Shown here: one piece after another, positions 28,799-38,843 of the stretch
Position numbering within the stretch: the first letter of the stretch is position 1
Layout: the number at the start of each line of letters is the position of its first letter
NCBI GenBank assembly: GCA_022712975.1
Contig: JAFLJO010000079.1
Span: 1-64,000, forward strand
Source: Desulfocapsa sp.
GTDB lineage: Bacteria > Desulfobacterota > Desulfobulbia > Desulfobulbales > Desulfocapsaceae
Direction: 5' to 3'
Length of the DNA stretch: 64,000 nucleotides
Made by a program: the position numbers and the translations under genes
Notes under the pieces: generated by a model
The model's database searches: none
Seen by the model: only the letters and a program-made list of their open reading frames with translations
Told to the model about the DNA's origin: nothing

Positions 28799-29539
28799 AT
28801 GCGTTTAATGGTTTTTTCAGATGTTCATGGCAATCTTGAGGCGCTGCAAAGTGTACTTGCGGATGCTGCAAAGCGAAATGTACACAGAAGTATCTTTCTT
28901 GGCGATCTGGTTGGCTATGGTCCCTATCCCGATGAGTGTATTGAATTGGTTCGTAATGTAAAGAATTGTCGTTGTATTGCTGGAAATCACGATGTGGCTG
29001 CACTTTGGGAGACGTCTCCCTATGGAATGTCAGAATCTGCTAAAGAAGCTATCCTCTGGACCATGGGGCAATTGAGCGATGAAAACAAAAAATATCTGGC
29101 AGGATTACCTGATCGGCTTGATCTTTTTAACATGACATTTGTCCATGCCAACCCTTATAATCCTAGAGGCTGGCGTTATGTGATGGATCGTAAGTACGCA
29201 CTACGTAGTTTTGCAGCTACCCGTTGTCGCTATCTCTTCATTGGACATAGTCACAGGCCGCTGATTATCACGAGAAAGCACTTTTTTTCAACTGATCTTT
29301 ATGCGGTATCCGGCTCACAGGAGATTGTAGTTAAAGATAAAAAACGTCGTATTGTTAACTGCGGAAGTGTCGGCCAGCCAAGAGATAAAGACCCTCGTTC
29401 CTGCTACCTTATTTTTGATATTGGAAAACAGGTGCTGGAGTTTTATCGGGTCGGTTACGATATTGAAAAAACAACACAGGCTATCTGTTCTGCCGGTCTA
29501 CCATTAACACTTGGCAGACGGTTACTCAAAGGAACTTGA
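28799..29539 (+). CDS. Calcineurin-like metallophosphoesterase
   Basis: MVFSDVHGNLEALQ, FLGDLVGYGPYPDECIE, GNHD, GHSHRP motifs. Confidence 0.9.
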   Translation: MRLMVFSDVHGNLEALQSVLADAAKRNVHRSIFLGDLVGYGPYPDECIELVRNVKNCRCIAGNHDVAALWETSPYGMSESAKEAILWTMGQLSDENKKYLAGLPDRLDLFNMTFVHANPYNPRGWRYVMDRKYALRSFAATRCRYLFIGHSHRPLIITRKHFFSTDLYAVSGSQEIVVKDKKRRIVNCGSVGQPRDKDPRSCYLIFDIGKQVLEFYRVGYDIEKTTQAICSAGLPLTLGRRLLKGT

Positions 29540-29556
29540 TCCATCAGGAGTTGTCT

Positions 29557-31287
29557 ATGAAAACCAAACCACACGGACAGAGAGAAACAACCAATCTCAA
29601 ACAGCGTTTTCTGCTCTGGTCCGCTCTTATTTTAATCGGTGGCGGATTACTCCTCTCTGCACTTTCTTATTGGAACACCCGCAGACTCCTTATGGCCGAT
29701 GCCATGACCAAGTCTGAAGTGATCCTTCGGGAAGTTGAGGCCATCCGTTCTTATGTGAAAGAGGAATTACGGCCTAAGATGTATGAGCTGCATGGTAAAG
29801 ATACGTTCATTAGTGAGGCGATGTCCACCACTTATATCAGTATAAATATCATGGAACGATTTGCCATGACCATGCCTCATTATACGTATCGAAGAGCCTC
29901 GCTTAACCCACATAATCCCAGGAATCTGGCTGATCCCTTTGAGGAGGAAATGTTTGACTGGTTTGAGGAAGACTCTACCCGTCTGTTCTGGCAGGGAATA
30001 GTGAAAAAAAATGGTGATGCTTTTTTTGTGTCCATGGTTCCTGATTACTTTGAATCGTCCTGTATTCGTTGCCACGGCAGTGCAGAAAAGGCACCAAAGG
30101 AGTTGACGGATCGTTACGGAATGGATGGCGGTTTCCGGTTCAAAGCTGGAGACCTGGCAGGTATCAATTCTGTTGCAATTCCGGTTTCCGAACCATTGCG
30201 TGAAGCCTGGCAGGGAAGTCTCGTTCTTTTCGGGATGACACTCAGCGGAAGTCTTCTTTTGTTATGGCTTTTAACTCTGCTCTTCCAACGCCTGGTCATT
30301 GAGCGTCTTGGTGTGATGCTTTCTCTTGTGGCTCAAAAAGGAAAAGGAAAAGGAAAAAGTGGTATGGCAACCATTGGTGATGAACTCGATGTACTTCATG
30401 CTTCCCTTGGTTCTTTACGCAGTTATGTACGTTCCGCTCGTAAGGGCTCCTCCCTGCAGCCAAATTTCATCGGGGACTATGTTGTGAACACGCCGATTGC
30501 TGCCGGTGCCATGTCTTGGATGTATAACGGCCGTGCAATCGAATCGGATGAGAAAGTCTCTCTTAAAATCGGCTTTGATGAGGTACTGCAAAACCCACTA
30601 TATCGATCCTGTTTTGAAACAGAGTTGCATCTGTTTGAGACATTGACACATCCATGCCTGCCACTCTTGCAAGAACGCGTGGAAGATGTTTTGGTTCTTA
30701 CGGAAGTTCGAGGAAGAAGTCTTTATCATCTTTGCAACAAAGACCCGCTGGATGATACGCTTCTCCTGCATGTTTTTTCTCAGCTATGTGACCTGGTCGC
30801 ATCCATTCATGCTGCTGGAATTGTCCATCATGATCTTCGACCACAGATTTTGATGCTAGATGAGAAACAACAGGTGAGTCTTATTGATATGGGACTTGCT
30901 GTAAGCGATCAGCAACAGGATCCCATAGTGGCAGCAGGTCTTGGTCCTCAGGGGGATTTGCTGTATCTTGCACCGGAACAGATTCAGGGGAAGCGTGGCG
31001 ATCCACGCAGTGATATTTATGGGCTTGGTCTTCTTCTTTATCTTGCAGCAACGGGTCACCTCCCTTTTACTCAAAAAAGAAGATCTACACAGAAATGGAT
31101 GCAGCACAAAGAGCAGATTGACACTCCCAGAATCTATCGGTCTGGTTTATCTCCATCCTTGGAACAAATTATTATAAAGGCTTTATCCTATGATATCAAT
31201 AAGCGATATCAATGGGTGGAGGATCTATGGGAGGAATTGGATACAATTAAGAGGACTGGTGGTATTGCTGGTTCAACCAATACTTAG
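29557..31287 (+). CDS. DUF3365-like CxxCH sensor fused to a Ser/Thr kinase-like domain (degenerate catalytic motifs)
   Basis: Sensor SSCIRCHGSAEKAPKELTDRYG between TMs; kinase domain with VSLKIG, VHHDLRPQILML, LIDMGLA, LYLAPEQIQGKRGDPRSDIYGLGLLLY. Confidence 0.85.
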   Translation: MKTKPHGQRETTNLKQRFLLWSALILIGGGLLLSALSYWNTRRLLMADAMTKSEVILREVEAIRSYVKEELRPKMYELHGKDTFISEAMSTTYISINIMERFAMTMPHYTYRRASLNPHNPRNLADPFEEEMFDWFEEDSTRLFWQGIVKKNGDAFFVSMVPDYFESSCIRCHGSAEKAPKELTDRYGMDGGFRFKAGDLAGINSVAIPVSEPLREAWQGSLVLFGMTLSGSLLLLWLLTLLFQRLVIERLGVMLSLVAQKGKGKGKSGMATIGDELDVLHASLGSLRSYVRSARKGSSLQPNFIGDYVVNTPIAAGAMSWMYNGRAIESDEKVSLKIGFDEVLQNPLYRSCFETELHLFETLTHPCLPLLQERVEDVLVLTEVRGRSLYHLCNKDPLDDTLLLHVFSQLCDLVASIHAAGIVHHDLRPQILMLDEKQQVSLIDMGLAVSDQQQDPIVAAGLGPQGDLLYLAPEQIQGKRGDPRSDIYGLGLLLYLAATGHLPFTQKRRSTQKWMQHKEQIDTPRIYRSGLSPSLEQIIIKALSYDINKRYQWVEDLWEELDTIKRTGGIAGSTNT

Positions 31288-31399
31288 GGCGATATAGTAT
31301 ATTGTTTCATTAATAAATACCATTTTGGTATAAAGATATGGTAACTAAAAATTCGCACTGTGCCACGCGGTGACACATCGTAGGAGGCGAGTCAAGTAT

Positions 31400-32554
31400 A
31401 TGCTTTTTAATTTGAAAAATATCTCAGTTCTTTTTTATGCAGTACTCTTCCTGCTGCTCGGCAGTGTGTTTTTTCCCATACTTGCCCATGCGTTGGATCC
31501 TGATGAAATTGTTGTTGTAGCCAACAGGCAGGCGCAAGACGGTGTGAAGCTGGCACGTTTCTATATGGAACAACGAAAGATTCCAAAAGAAAACCTTCTG
31601 CTGCTGCAAACTGCTTTCAAGGAGGAAATTCCTCGTCATTTTTATGAAGATGAGATTGCAGATCCGATAAGAGAGTTTGTTAAAGATAAACCAGAAATCA
31701 CTTGTCTCGTGCTGTTTTATGGGCTTCCCCTTAGAATTGGTTGGCATCTGTTGGCGATTGAAGATCCGGGAGGCAAACAAGTACATCTTAATGCTCGACA
31801 GCGTGACCCGGTGGCCTCAGTTGACTCGGAGTTGAGTTTAGTCCGAGTCGAGAACCCACCCGTACTTGATTGGCTGGAAAATCCCTATTTCATTGAATTT
31901 CAAAAACAAAAAACAAAGTATGAAAAGGGACAGGTTTTAATGGTTGCTCGTTTGGATGGACCTGATCCTGCTACAGTAAAACGCATTATTCTTGATAGTC
32001 TGGCTGTCGAGAAAAAAGGACTCACAGGTACAGCCTATTTTGATGCTCGCTGGCAGAAACCTGAAGGCGATAGTGTGTTATCAGGTTATGCCTTGTATGA
32101 TAACGCTATTCATGCAGCAGCAAAAGTAACGGAAAAAGTGTTGCCGGTTGTGTTGAATGAAGAAGAAGCCCTCTTTCAACAGGGAGAAGCACCAGATGCG
32201 GCCTTATATTGCGGCTGGTATAGCCTGGCAAAGTATCAGGATGCTTTTGAGTGGCAACAGGGCTCCGTTGCATACCATATAGCGAGTGCTGAATGTACAA
32301 CACTGAAAAAAGAGGGGAGTCAGGTTTGGTGTAAGCGATTGTTGGAAGAAGGCGTGGCTGCAACCATAGGCCCTGTGGGGGAACCCTATGTTCAGGCATT
32401 TCCCTTCCCGCAGGTTTTCTTCGGCTTACTGCTTGATGGCGATTTTTCTTTGGTTGAGGCTTATTATCTCAGCCTGCCTTTTATTTCATGGAAGATGGTG
32501 CTCATAGGTGATCCACTGTATCAACCATTTAGACAGCGTGGGGTGTTGCCATGA
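31400..32554 (+). CDS. TIGR03790-type exported protein
   Basis: DPDEIVVVANRQAQDGVKLARFYMEQRKIPKENLLLLQTA and ITCLVLFYGLPLRI resemble this family; signal peptide. Confidence 0.7.
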   Translation: MLFNLKNISVLFYAVLFLLLGSVFFPILAHALDPDEIVVVANRQAQDGVKLARFYMEQRKIPKENLLLLQTAFKEEIPRHFYEDEIADPIREFVKDKPEITCLVLFYGLPLRIGWHLLAIEDPGGKQVHLNARQRDPVASVDSELSLVRVENPPVLDWLENPYFIEFQKQKTKYEKGQVLMVARLDGPDPATVKRIILDSLAVEKKGLTGTAYFDARWQKPEGDSVLSGYALYDNAIHAAAKVTEKVLPVVLNEEEALFQQGEAPDAALYCGWYSLAKYQDAFEWQQGSVAYHIASAECTTLKKEGSQVWCKRLLEEGVAATIGPVGEPYVQAFPFPQVFFGLLLDGDFSLVEAYYLSLPFISWKMVLIGDPLYQPFRQRGVLP

Positions 32555-32689
32555 ACACCGATACCTACTCACAGAGCACCGGATATTTTTACTTGACCAT
32601 TCCAGGACTGCCGGGCTGGCCCATACCGTAAATCACAACATAACAGGAGAGATGGTGTATTGTCGGAATTTTGAACAGGTGGGGCTTCT

Positions 32690-33463
32690 ATGAAGCTGGT
32701 TGATACTCATAGCCATATTGATCTTAACGTGTTTGTCGATGATTTCAATGACGTCCTGACAAATGCCAGGAGGGTCGGGGTTGTTGCTCAGGTTTTACCC
32801 GGTGTATATCGCAGTGGCTGGAAAAGAATCCTGAGCCTCTGTGAAATGGAAAAAGATCTTTATCCTGCCATAGGGCTTCACCCAATGTATTTGCAGCATC
32901 ATGTTCCTGGAGATCTTAGGGAACTTCGAAAAAATGCTTTGGGGGGCAGGCTGGTTGCAATAGGTGAAATCGGGTTGGATTATTTCATTAAAGATGTGAA
33001 CAAGTCTGCTCAGCAGGAATTGTTTGAGGCTCAACTTGCGATTGCTACAGAGGCAGGACTTCCCGTTTTGTTACATGTGCGCAAAGCCCATGATCAGGTG
33101 CAGAAAACACTTCGTCGTTTGCGTTTTAACAATGGAGGGATTGCTCATGCTTTCAACGGCAGCCTGCAACAGGCTGAGCATTATTTGAAACTCGGGTTTC
33201 TTGTGAGTATTTGTGGTACGATAACGTATGATCGTGCGACTAAAATCCGTGCGGTTGCGGCCCACATCCCATTACAATCACTAGTGCTTGAAACTGATTC
33301 TCCAGATATTCCTCCCGCTACATTTCATGGACAGCGAAACAGTCCTGAATATTTGCCTGTTATTCTCCAGGCTTTAGCAAATTTGCGAAAAGAATCTGTG
33401 GAAGAGATAGCAGAGCAAACAACAGAAAACGCTGAAAAGCTTCTCCATCTTCAGGTTATTTGA
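32690..33463 (+). CDS. TatD family hydrolase
   Basis: LVDTHSHIDLNVF, AIGLHP, AIGEIGLDYF, LETDSPDIPP. Confidence 0.92.
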   Translation: MKLVDTHSHIDLNVFVDDFNDVLTNARRVGVVAQVLPGVYRSGWKRILSLCEMEKDLYPAIGLHPMYLQHHVPGDLRELRKNALGGRLVAIGEIGLDYFIKDVNKSAQQELFEAQLAIATEAGLPVLLHVRKAHDQVQKTLRRLRFNNGGIAHAFNGSLQQAEHYLKLGFLVSICGTITYDRATKIRAVAAHIPLQSLVLETDSPDIPPATFHGQRNSPEYLPVILQALANLRKESVEEIAEQTTENAEKLLHLQVI

Positions 33464-33474
33464 AAAAAGTTCAT

Positions 33475-33531
33475 GCCAAACATTTACAACTTAGTGGTTT
33501 GGGTTGTTTCTGGATTCAACCCAAATACTTA
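33475..33531 (+). repeat. Dispersed 57-bp hairpin element, copy 2
   Basis: CCAAACATTTACAACTTAGTGGTTTGGGTTGTTTCTGGATTCAACCCAAATACTTAC; 12 bp after the tatD-family stop. Confidence 0.8.
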
Positions 33532-33687
33532 CCTTTTCTCTAGTCTATTGTAGGTTTTTAGTATTGATAATTATTAATCTGGCAAGTATGTGTTAAACAT
33601 GATACCAAGGAGAAATTGTCTCTATTGTGAATATTGGTCGTCAGATGTATTTAAACAAGTTAAATAATTTATCAAAAGGAGAGTTCT

Positions 33688-34674
33688 ATGAATTCCAGAA
33701 AAATGTTGAAAACCTTACTTACAATTAATGCAACGATACTTATTGTCTTAAGCGTTGCTCTGTTTGCCTATGCGGAAGGAGACGCCCCTACAGAAAAGGC
33801 TGAGGAAAAAGCAGCCCCCACAGCTATAACAATGGAAGAAGTTACTAATATAGATACGTATACCAATTATTTGCAGCTTGCCAAGGATTGGGCCTTAGCT
33901 AATGGGCCAGGTGTTTTAATTGCTCTGGCGATTTTTGTTTTTGGACGCTGGATTGCAAAGTTGCTTACCAGCATGGCAAGGAAGGCGCTTAAAGGAGCAG
34001 GAGTTGATCAAACTCTCCGTCGTTTTCTTGGCACCTTGATGTACTATATTTTACTGGTCGGTGTAATTATTGCTGCTGCAGGGCAGCTTGGAATACATAC
34101 GACTTCTTTTATTGCCATTGTCGGTGCTGCTGGTTTGGCCATTGGCTTGGCACTGAAAGATTCCCTGTCTAATTTTGCATCCGGTGTAATGCTTATTTTG
34201 TTCAGGCCGTTTAAAGTTGGTGATGTGGTAACCGCTGGCGGTGTAACAGGTAAAGTGCAGCAGGTTGATATTTTCAGCACCATCATTCTGACTGTTGATA
34301 ACCAGAGAATCATTATTCCAAATAGCGGTATAACTGCCGGGGTTATCACCAACATTAATGCTGAAAAAACCCGTCGGATTGATTTGGTTATAGGCATTGG
34401 TTATGATGATGATATTCTTCTGGCCAAAGAAACACTTCTTGAACTTGTGACTGCTGATCCCGATGTCCTCAGTGAGCCTGCACCTGCCATTGCGGTTTCT
34501 GAACTTGCTGATTCAAGTGTCAATCTTATTGTACGTCCCTGGGTACAGACAGCAGATTACTGGGATGTACGGCTTAGACTTACTGAAAACATTAAACTCA
34601 CCTTTGACGAGAAAGGTATTTCTTTTCCTTACCCACAACAGGATGTACATATGCATAAGACGATTGCCGGATAA
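33688..34674 (+). CDS. Small-conductance mechanosensitive channel (MscS family)
   Basis: AIVGAAGLAIGLALKDSLSNFASGVMLILFRPFKVGDVV; RBS AAAGGAG. Confidence 0.93.
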   Translation: MNSRKMLKTLLTINATILIVLSVALFAYAEGDAPTEKAEEKAAPTAITMEEVTNIDTYTNYLQLAKDWALANGPGVLIALAIFVFGRWIAKLLTSMARKALKGAGVDQTLRRFLGTLMYYILLVGVIIAAAGQLGIHTTSFIAIVGAAGLAIGLALKDSLSNFASGVMLILFRPFKVGDVVTAGGVTGKVQQVDIFSTIILTVDNQRIIIPNSGITAGVITNINAEKTRRIDLVIGIGYDDDILLAKETLLELVTADPDVLSEPAPAIAVSELADSSVNLIVRPWVQTADYWDVRLRLTENIKLTFDEKGISFPYPQQDVHMHKTIAG

Positions 34675-34679
34675 CTGTT

Positions 34680-35507
34680 TTGTATTCTTCTTTTCTCTCT
34701 TTTCTGGGATTACTAATCCTTTTCCTGACTGCTGCAAGCCTTTTGTGTGGTTGCAGCAGGACAGGAATGTCCATCAAAAAACCATCGGATAAAAACACTT
34801 TGGATGAATGTGTTGTCCTGCTTCATGGTATGGGTAGGACTTCTCGATCCATGGATACAATGCAGAATCGTCTGGTTTCCGAGGGGTATCATACTGTAAA
34901 CCTGGGCTATCCATCCACCAGCAAAACGATTGGGCAGATCGCAGAGAATCATTTTCCGGAAGCATATGAGCAATGTTTGCAGTTTGAACCTTCTTCCATT
35001 CATTTTGTCAGTCATTCCCTTGGCGGGATTGTATTACGTACCGTATTTAAAGATCAAAAACCTGAAAAACTTGGTCGGGTTGTTATGCTCAGTCCGCCAA
35101 ATCAGGGTAGTGTGGCCGCCGATAAACTTATAGACTGGTGGTTGTATAAGTGGCTTTGTGGGCCAGCCGGCCAACAGTTGACCACCGATGACGATTCCCA
35201 TCCCAATCAGCTTGGCCCCGTGGATTATCCGGTGGGGATTATTACCGGTGACAGATATTATTTCTTTGATTTCTGGCTTTCCAGAATAATACCGGGTATT
35301 GATGACGGTAAGGTTTCGGTGGAAAATGCCCGTGTAGATGGAATGAGTGATTTCCTGGTGGTTCATGAGACCCATCCTTTTATTATGACAGCTGACTATG
35401 TACATGATGAAACAGTTTATTTTCTGCAAAATGGGAAATTTAAACATCAAAAAACACCATTACCTCCTGTTTCTGACAGTGACTGGTTCTCTTTTCCCAG
35501 CGAGTAG
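34680..35507 (+). CDS. Alpha/beta hydrolase (lipase-like), probable lipoprotein
   Basis: TTG start; leader with LLCGCS; VVLLHGMGRTSRSM and FVSHSLGGIV nucleophile elbow. Confidence 0.8.
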   Translation: MYSSFLSFLGLLILFLTAASLLCGCSRTGMSIKKPSDKNTLDECVVLLHGMGRTSRSMDTMQNRLVSEGYHTVNLGYPSTSKTIGQIAENHFPEAYEQCLQFEPSSIHFVSHSLGGIVLRTVFKDQKPEKLGRVVMLSPPNQGSVAADKLIDWWLYKWLCGPAGQQLTTDDDSHPNQLGPVDYPVGIITGDRYYFFDFWLSRIIPGIDDGKVSVENARVDGMSDFLVVHETHPFIMTADYVHDETVYFLQNGKFKHQKTPLPPVSDSDWFSFPSE

Positions 35508-35519
35508 GTTTCTCTTCCC

Positions 35520-38500
35520 GTGATTTCCTCAACCAGAAAATATTGGCTGTTTTTCTTTCTTTGTATCACGTTATTACTGTTCACTGGTGGGCTGTTCCTG
35601 AAAAATGGGGTTCAGGTAACTGCCTTTACTGTAGGCTCTGCAACGCTTAGTAACATATCACTTAAGTGGCAGAATAAACTCGAACTGCAGATTGAAAGTC
35701 TTGATGTTAAGCTTTCAGATGATGAGTGTGACAAGCAGTCACTGGATCTAGGCTTTACCAATAGGATTGTTCCAACCTTTCAATGGATTGATCGTCTCTT
35801 TTCAAAGATATCCATTGAGACAATTCGGGTTGATGAAATAAGTGGCGATCTTTTGTATGAGTCCTCCCTGTGCACTCTCAATCTCTTTTCTTCTTTGTTT
35901 ACCGGGCACGTAACTCTCAAGCTGGAAGAGGGAAAACTGATCGTTGATATCAAAGATCTGAAAAGTGAGCAGTATCATTCTCAGGCATCCGGAAAGCTTC
36001 AACTTGACCTGCAGGAAAAATCTGGCAGCGGACAGCTTACAGCAAAATTAGCGGATTCTCTGCCTGTGATTCTTGATTTCACCTTGAATGATACGCAGCT
36101 TTCTTTTCAGGGACGGGAAAATGGTACAATCACTACAATAACCCCATTTGTGGATCTTTTAGGGCTTAATAAAAATACACAGCCTTGGATCACCGACTAT
36201 CTCACTGGAAGCCGTTACGAACTGAAAACATTTAAGGGGAATTTCCCATGGGATAATCCTCTGCATCTGCTTGAAAGTTTTTACGCTGAGGTTCGGGTTG
36301 AAGGGTGCGAGTACACATTTGCACCTGGATTAGATGCAATAAAAAGTGCTTATACCGATGTGGTTTTTGCAAAAGGTGTGCTTGTTATACGGCCCCAGGA
36401 TGCAACATTTTACGGACAGAACACAGCAAATTCCTGGCTGAATATTAATTTCAATGATCCGTCCAATATCCTTCTTACTACCCATATCCTGCTTCATGCT
36501 AAAGTAAATAAGGATATTGTAACCCTTCTCAAATATTATAATATTCCCTTACCTTTTATGCAGACGAAAGGAAAAACTGCTGTTGATTTAATTCTTACCG
36601 TCAATTTAAATAATGGGTCTGTCACAGCCCATGGAACTTTTAAAGTTGATGAGGGACGTGTTGATTACCGCCAGAAAAATTACGAAGTTAAAAAAGGAGT
36701 GATTGAGCTTACGGACACGCTTGTTACGCTAAAGCAGCTGGAAGTCAGCTTTGCTGAGATGTTTACAGCTGATATCACAGGTGTGTTTGATGCGGAAAAA
36801 CAGACGGGAGACTTTTATATCAGCTTACAGGATACCTCCTTCTCCATTGGAGAATCCTTGCTGGTACTCGATACAAAGGAGGTTAAACCCAACTTTCATT
36901 ATATAATACGGTCTGATGGCTCAAAGATAACGGGCAGTGCGTCTTCGTGGAAACTTGATGATCTGCCGTTGCGATTAGGGGAGTTTAGTACGTCTTTTTC
37001 TCTTGAGGAACTTTCTGGAGAACTCGAACCTGCCATGGTTTCTATTCCACCGGGACTTTCAGCAAAAATATCAGGAAGATTTTCCATAAATGATCAGACG
37101 GTTGATCTGAAAGCGAATCTTCTCAAGTACGACTTAAAAAATCTGCAACTTCTCAAGTGCGGCGGGCCATTGACAATTCAATATAATGAAGGCTGGTTGA
37201 TTCGAAGCGACAACAAATCCGAATGGCTTTTGAATGATGTTCCAATAACGCTTTCCTCGTCAGAATTTACCTTTTCTGAAAATATTTATTCTCTAAATAC
37301 CACCACTATCAGTTACGGGAATGTTTTTGAGAGTAGTATCTCGGGTCAATACAATCATACATCAAATAAAGGTTTTTTTTATCTTGAAGACCTTGATATC
37401 AAAAACGAAAATCTCGGACATCTTTTAACTCCAGCTGATACAGTTTCTGTTCAGGTAGATGGCGGAAACGGGAGACTCTTACTTGCAATTCCAGCGATTG
37501 ATGTTGAGTTCAGAAGTTCAGGACTCGGAAGTGATGCAAGGAAAAGCTGGTCTCTTATATTCAAAGATCTAAGCACTGCTTACAATCATTCGCCCATTTT
37601 GCAGAAGTATATGGTGGATAGCGGCAGTCTTGTGATTGCATCAGGAGAGGGTGGGGAGTTGTATAATTTCCTGGCCGATATCCCGTATCGGCACGCCTTG
37701 CTGGCAAAAGATGGAAAGCCGGTTGACCGCTATACTATATACGGGCAGGTAGGTGATCACGGGGTTTCTGCCACATTGAATAAAGATGTTCATCTGCTCT
37801 ATAAAGAGAAACTATCCATCTCTGCAAATGATGTCTTTTTTAATATTCCGGGAATTGTCCAATTATTGAAGGATATACCTGGCTTCGAAGGTGAAGATTC
37901 TATCGTAAAGAATGAGCTGCATTGCACTCTTGAGGCAACGGGTGGCGGCCTCATGTTTACACCTGACAGGGTGGTACTTTCAGACCAGCTTACTCTTGAA
38001 TATCTGACTGGCAGAATGAGAGCGCATATTGAACATGGTGCCGGTACTATTGCCGCAACTATTGAAGGAGAAAATTTCTCACTGACTGGAGAAAATCTCA
38101 ACGATACTTTTATGGCGGCTCTAACTCCTGGATCAGAATTTGAAAAGGGAACCCTGGACGTGGTCGCCAAGGGAACCTATGATGAATATTCAGTGGTACT
38201 GAAAGTGAAAAATACTGTTATGAAGGATTTCGGTGTATTGAACAATATTCTTGCCATGATCAATACCATCCCGGCCCTTATAACGTTTAATCTTCCATAT
38301 TACAGTTTAAGCGGATTGCCGGTGGATTCACTTGTTGCCGGTATGTCGGTAAAAAGTGGTCTGGGAACCGTTGATTCATTTAAACTCGAATCACCTGAAA
38401 TCAGTATCGCAGGCTCTGGCTGGATAGATTTTGTGAACAAACAGATTGATATGGATTTAAATCTGATTACCCGGGCAAAAAAGAATATCAGCAAGATCCC

Positions 38501-38777
38501 TTTGGTCGGATATATTTTTGTTGGGGAAAAAAAGCACCCTTCCATCACAGTCAAAGTCTCAGGAGACCTGGATACCCCTAATGTGACGCACTCGACGTTT
38601 GTGGAAGTGGTCACCACACCTTTTGCCATGCTTTTTCGTACACTGGGCTTACCTGCCTATTTGCTAAGTCCGATATTTAGTTCTGGTGAAGATGAGGGTA
38701 ACCAGGAAGATAGGGATGGCAGCGAGGAGTCTTCGCAGGATTTGGAGCTGATGGAAAATGGGGACAGATTTATTTAA
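35520..38777 (+). CDS. Large AsmA/YhdP-like envelope protein
   Basis: 1085 aa, N-terminal TM, repetitive beta-rich sequence, C-terminal AsmA-like region (LPVDSLVAGMSVKSGLGTVDSFKLESPEISIAGSGWIDF). Confidence 0.75.
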   Translation: MISSTRKYWLFFFLCITLLLFTGGLFLKNGVQVTAFTVGSATLSNISLKWQNKLELQIESLDVKLSDDECDKQSLDLGFTNRIVPTFQWIDRLFSKISIETIRVDEISGDLLYESSLCTLNLFSSLFTGHVTLKLEEGKLIVDIKDLKSEQYHSQASGKLQLDLQEKSGSGQLTAKLADSLPVILDFTLNDTQLSFQGRENGTITTITPFVDLLGLNKNTQPWITDYLTGSRYELKTFKGNFPWDNPLHLLESFYAEVRVEGCEYTFAPGLDAIKSAYTDVVFAKGVLVIRPQDATFYGQNTANSWLNINFNDPSNILLTTHILLHAKVNKDIVTLLKYYNIPLPFMQTKGKTAVDLILTVNLNNGSVTAHGTFKVDEGRVDYRQKNYEVKKGVIELTDTLVTLKQLEVSFAEMFTADITGVFDAEKQTGDFYISLQDTSFSIGESLLVLDTKEVKPNFHYIIRSDGSKITGSASSWKLDDLPLRLGEFSTSFSLEELSGELEPAMVSIPPGLSAKISGRFSINDQTVDLKANLLKYDLKNLQLLKCGGPLTIQYNEGWLIRSDNKSEWLLNDVPITLSSSEFTFSENIYSLNTTTISYGNVFESSISGQYNHTSNKGFFYLEDLDIKNENLGHLLTPADTVSVQVDGGNGRLLLAIPAIDVEFRSSGLGSDARKSWSLIFKDLSTAYNHSPILQKYMVDSGSLVIASGEGGELYNFLADIPYRHALLAKDGKPVDRYTIYGQVGDHGVSATLNKDVHLLYKEKLSISANDVFFNIPGIVQLLKDIPGFEGEDSIVKNELHCTLEATGGGLMFTPDRVVLSDQLTLEYLTGRMRAHIEHGAGTIAATIEGENFSLTGENLNDTFMAALTPGSEFEKGTLDVVAKGTYDEYSVVLKVKNTVMKDFGVLNNILAMINTIPALITFNLPYYSLSGLPVDSLVAGMSVKSGLGTVDSFKLESPEISIAGSGWIDFVNKQIDMDLNLITRAKKNISKIPLVGYIFVGEKKHPSITVKVSGDLDTPNVTHSTFVEVVTTPFAMLFRTLGLPAYLLSPIFSSGEDEGNQEDRDGSEESSQDLELMENGDRFI

Positions 38778-38843
38778 CGAAAAATAAATCTGTCCTTTAT
38801 GCTCTGTTCTACAGACTGTAGAAAATCAGCAACCGCCAATCCC

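Noticed and set aside
30339-30358. GGAAAA x3 hexamer run in the sensor-kinase gene
   Set aside because: Short in-frame Gly-Lys linker repeat; not a phase-variation tract because 6-nt changes keep frame.
31359-31377. TGTGCCACgcgGTGACACA near-palindrome upstream of the TIGR03790-type gene
   Set aside because: Short, one mismatch, single occurrence; insufficient to call an operator.
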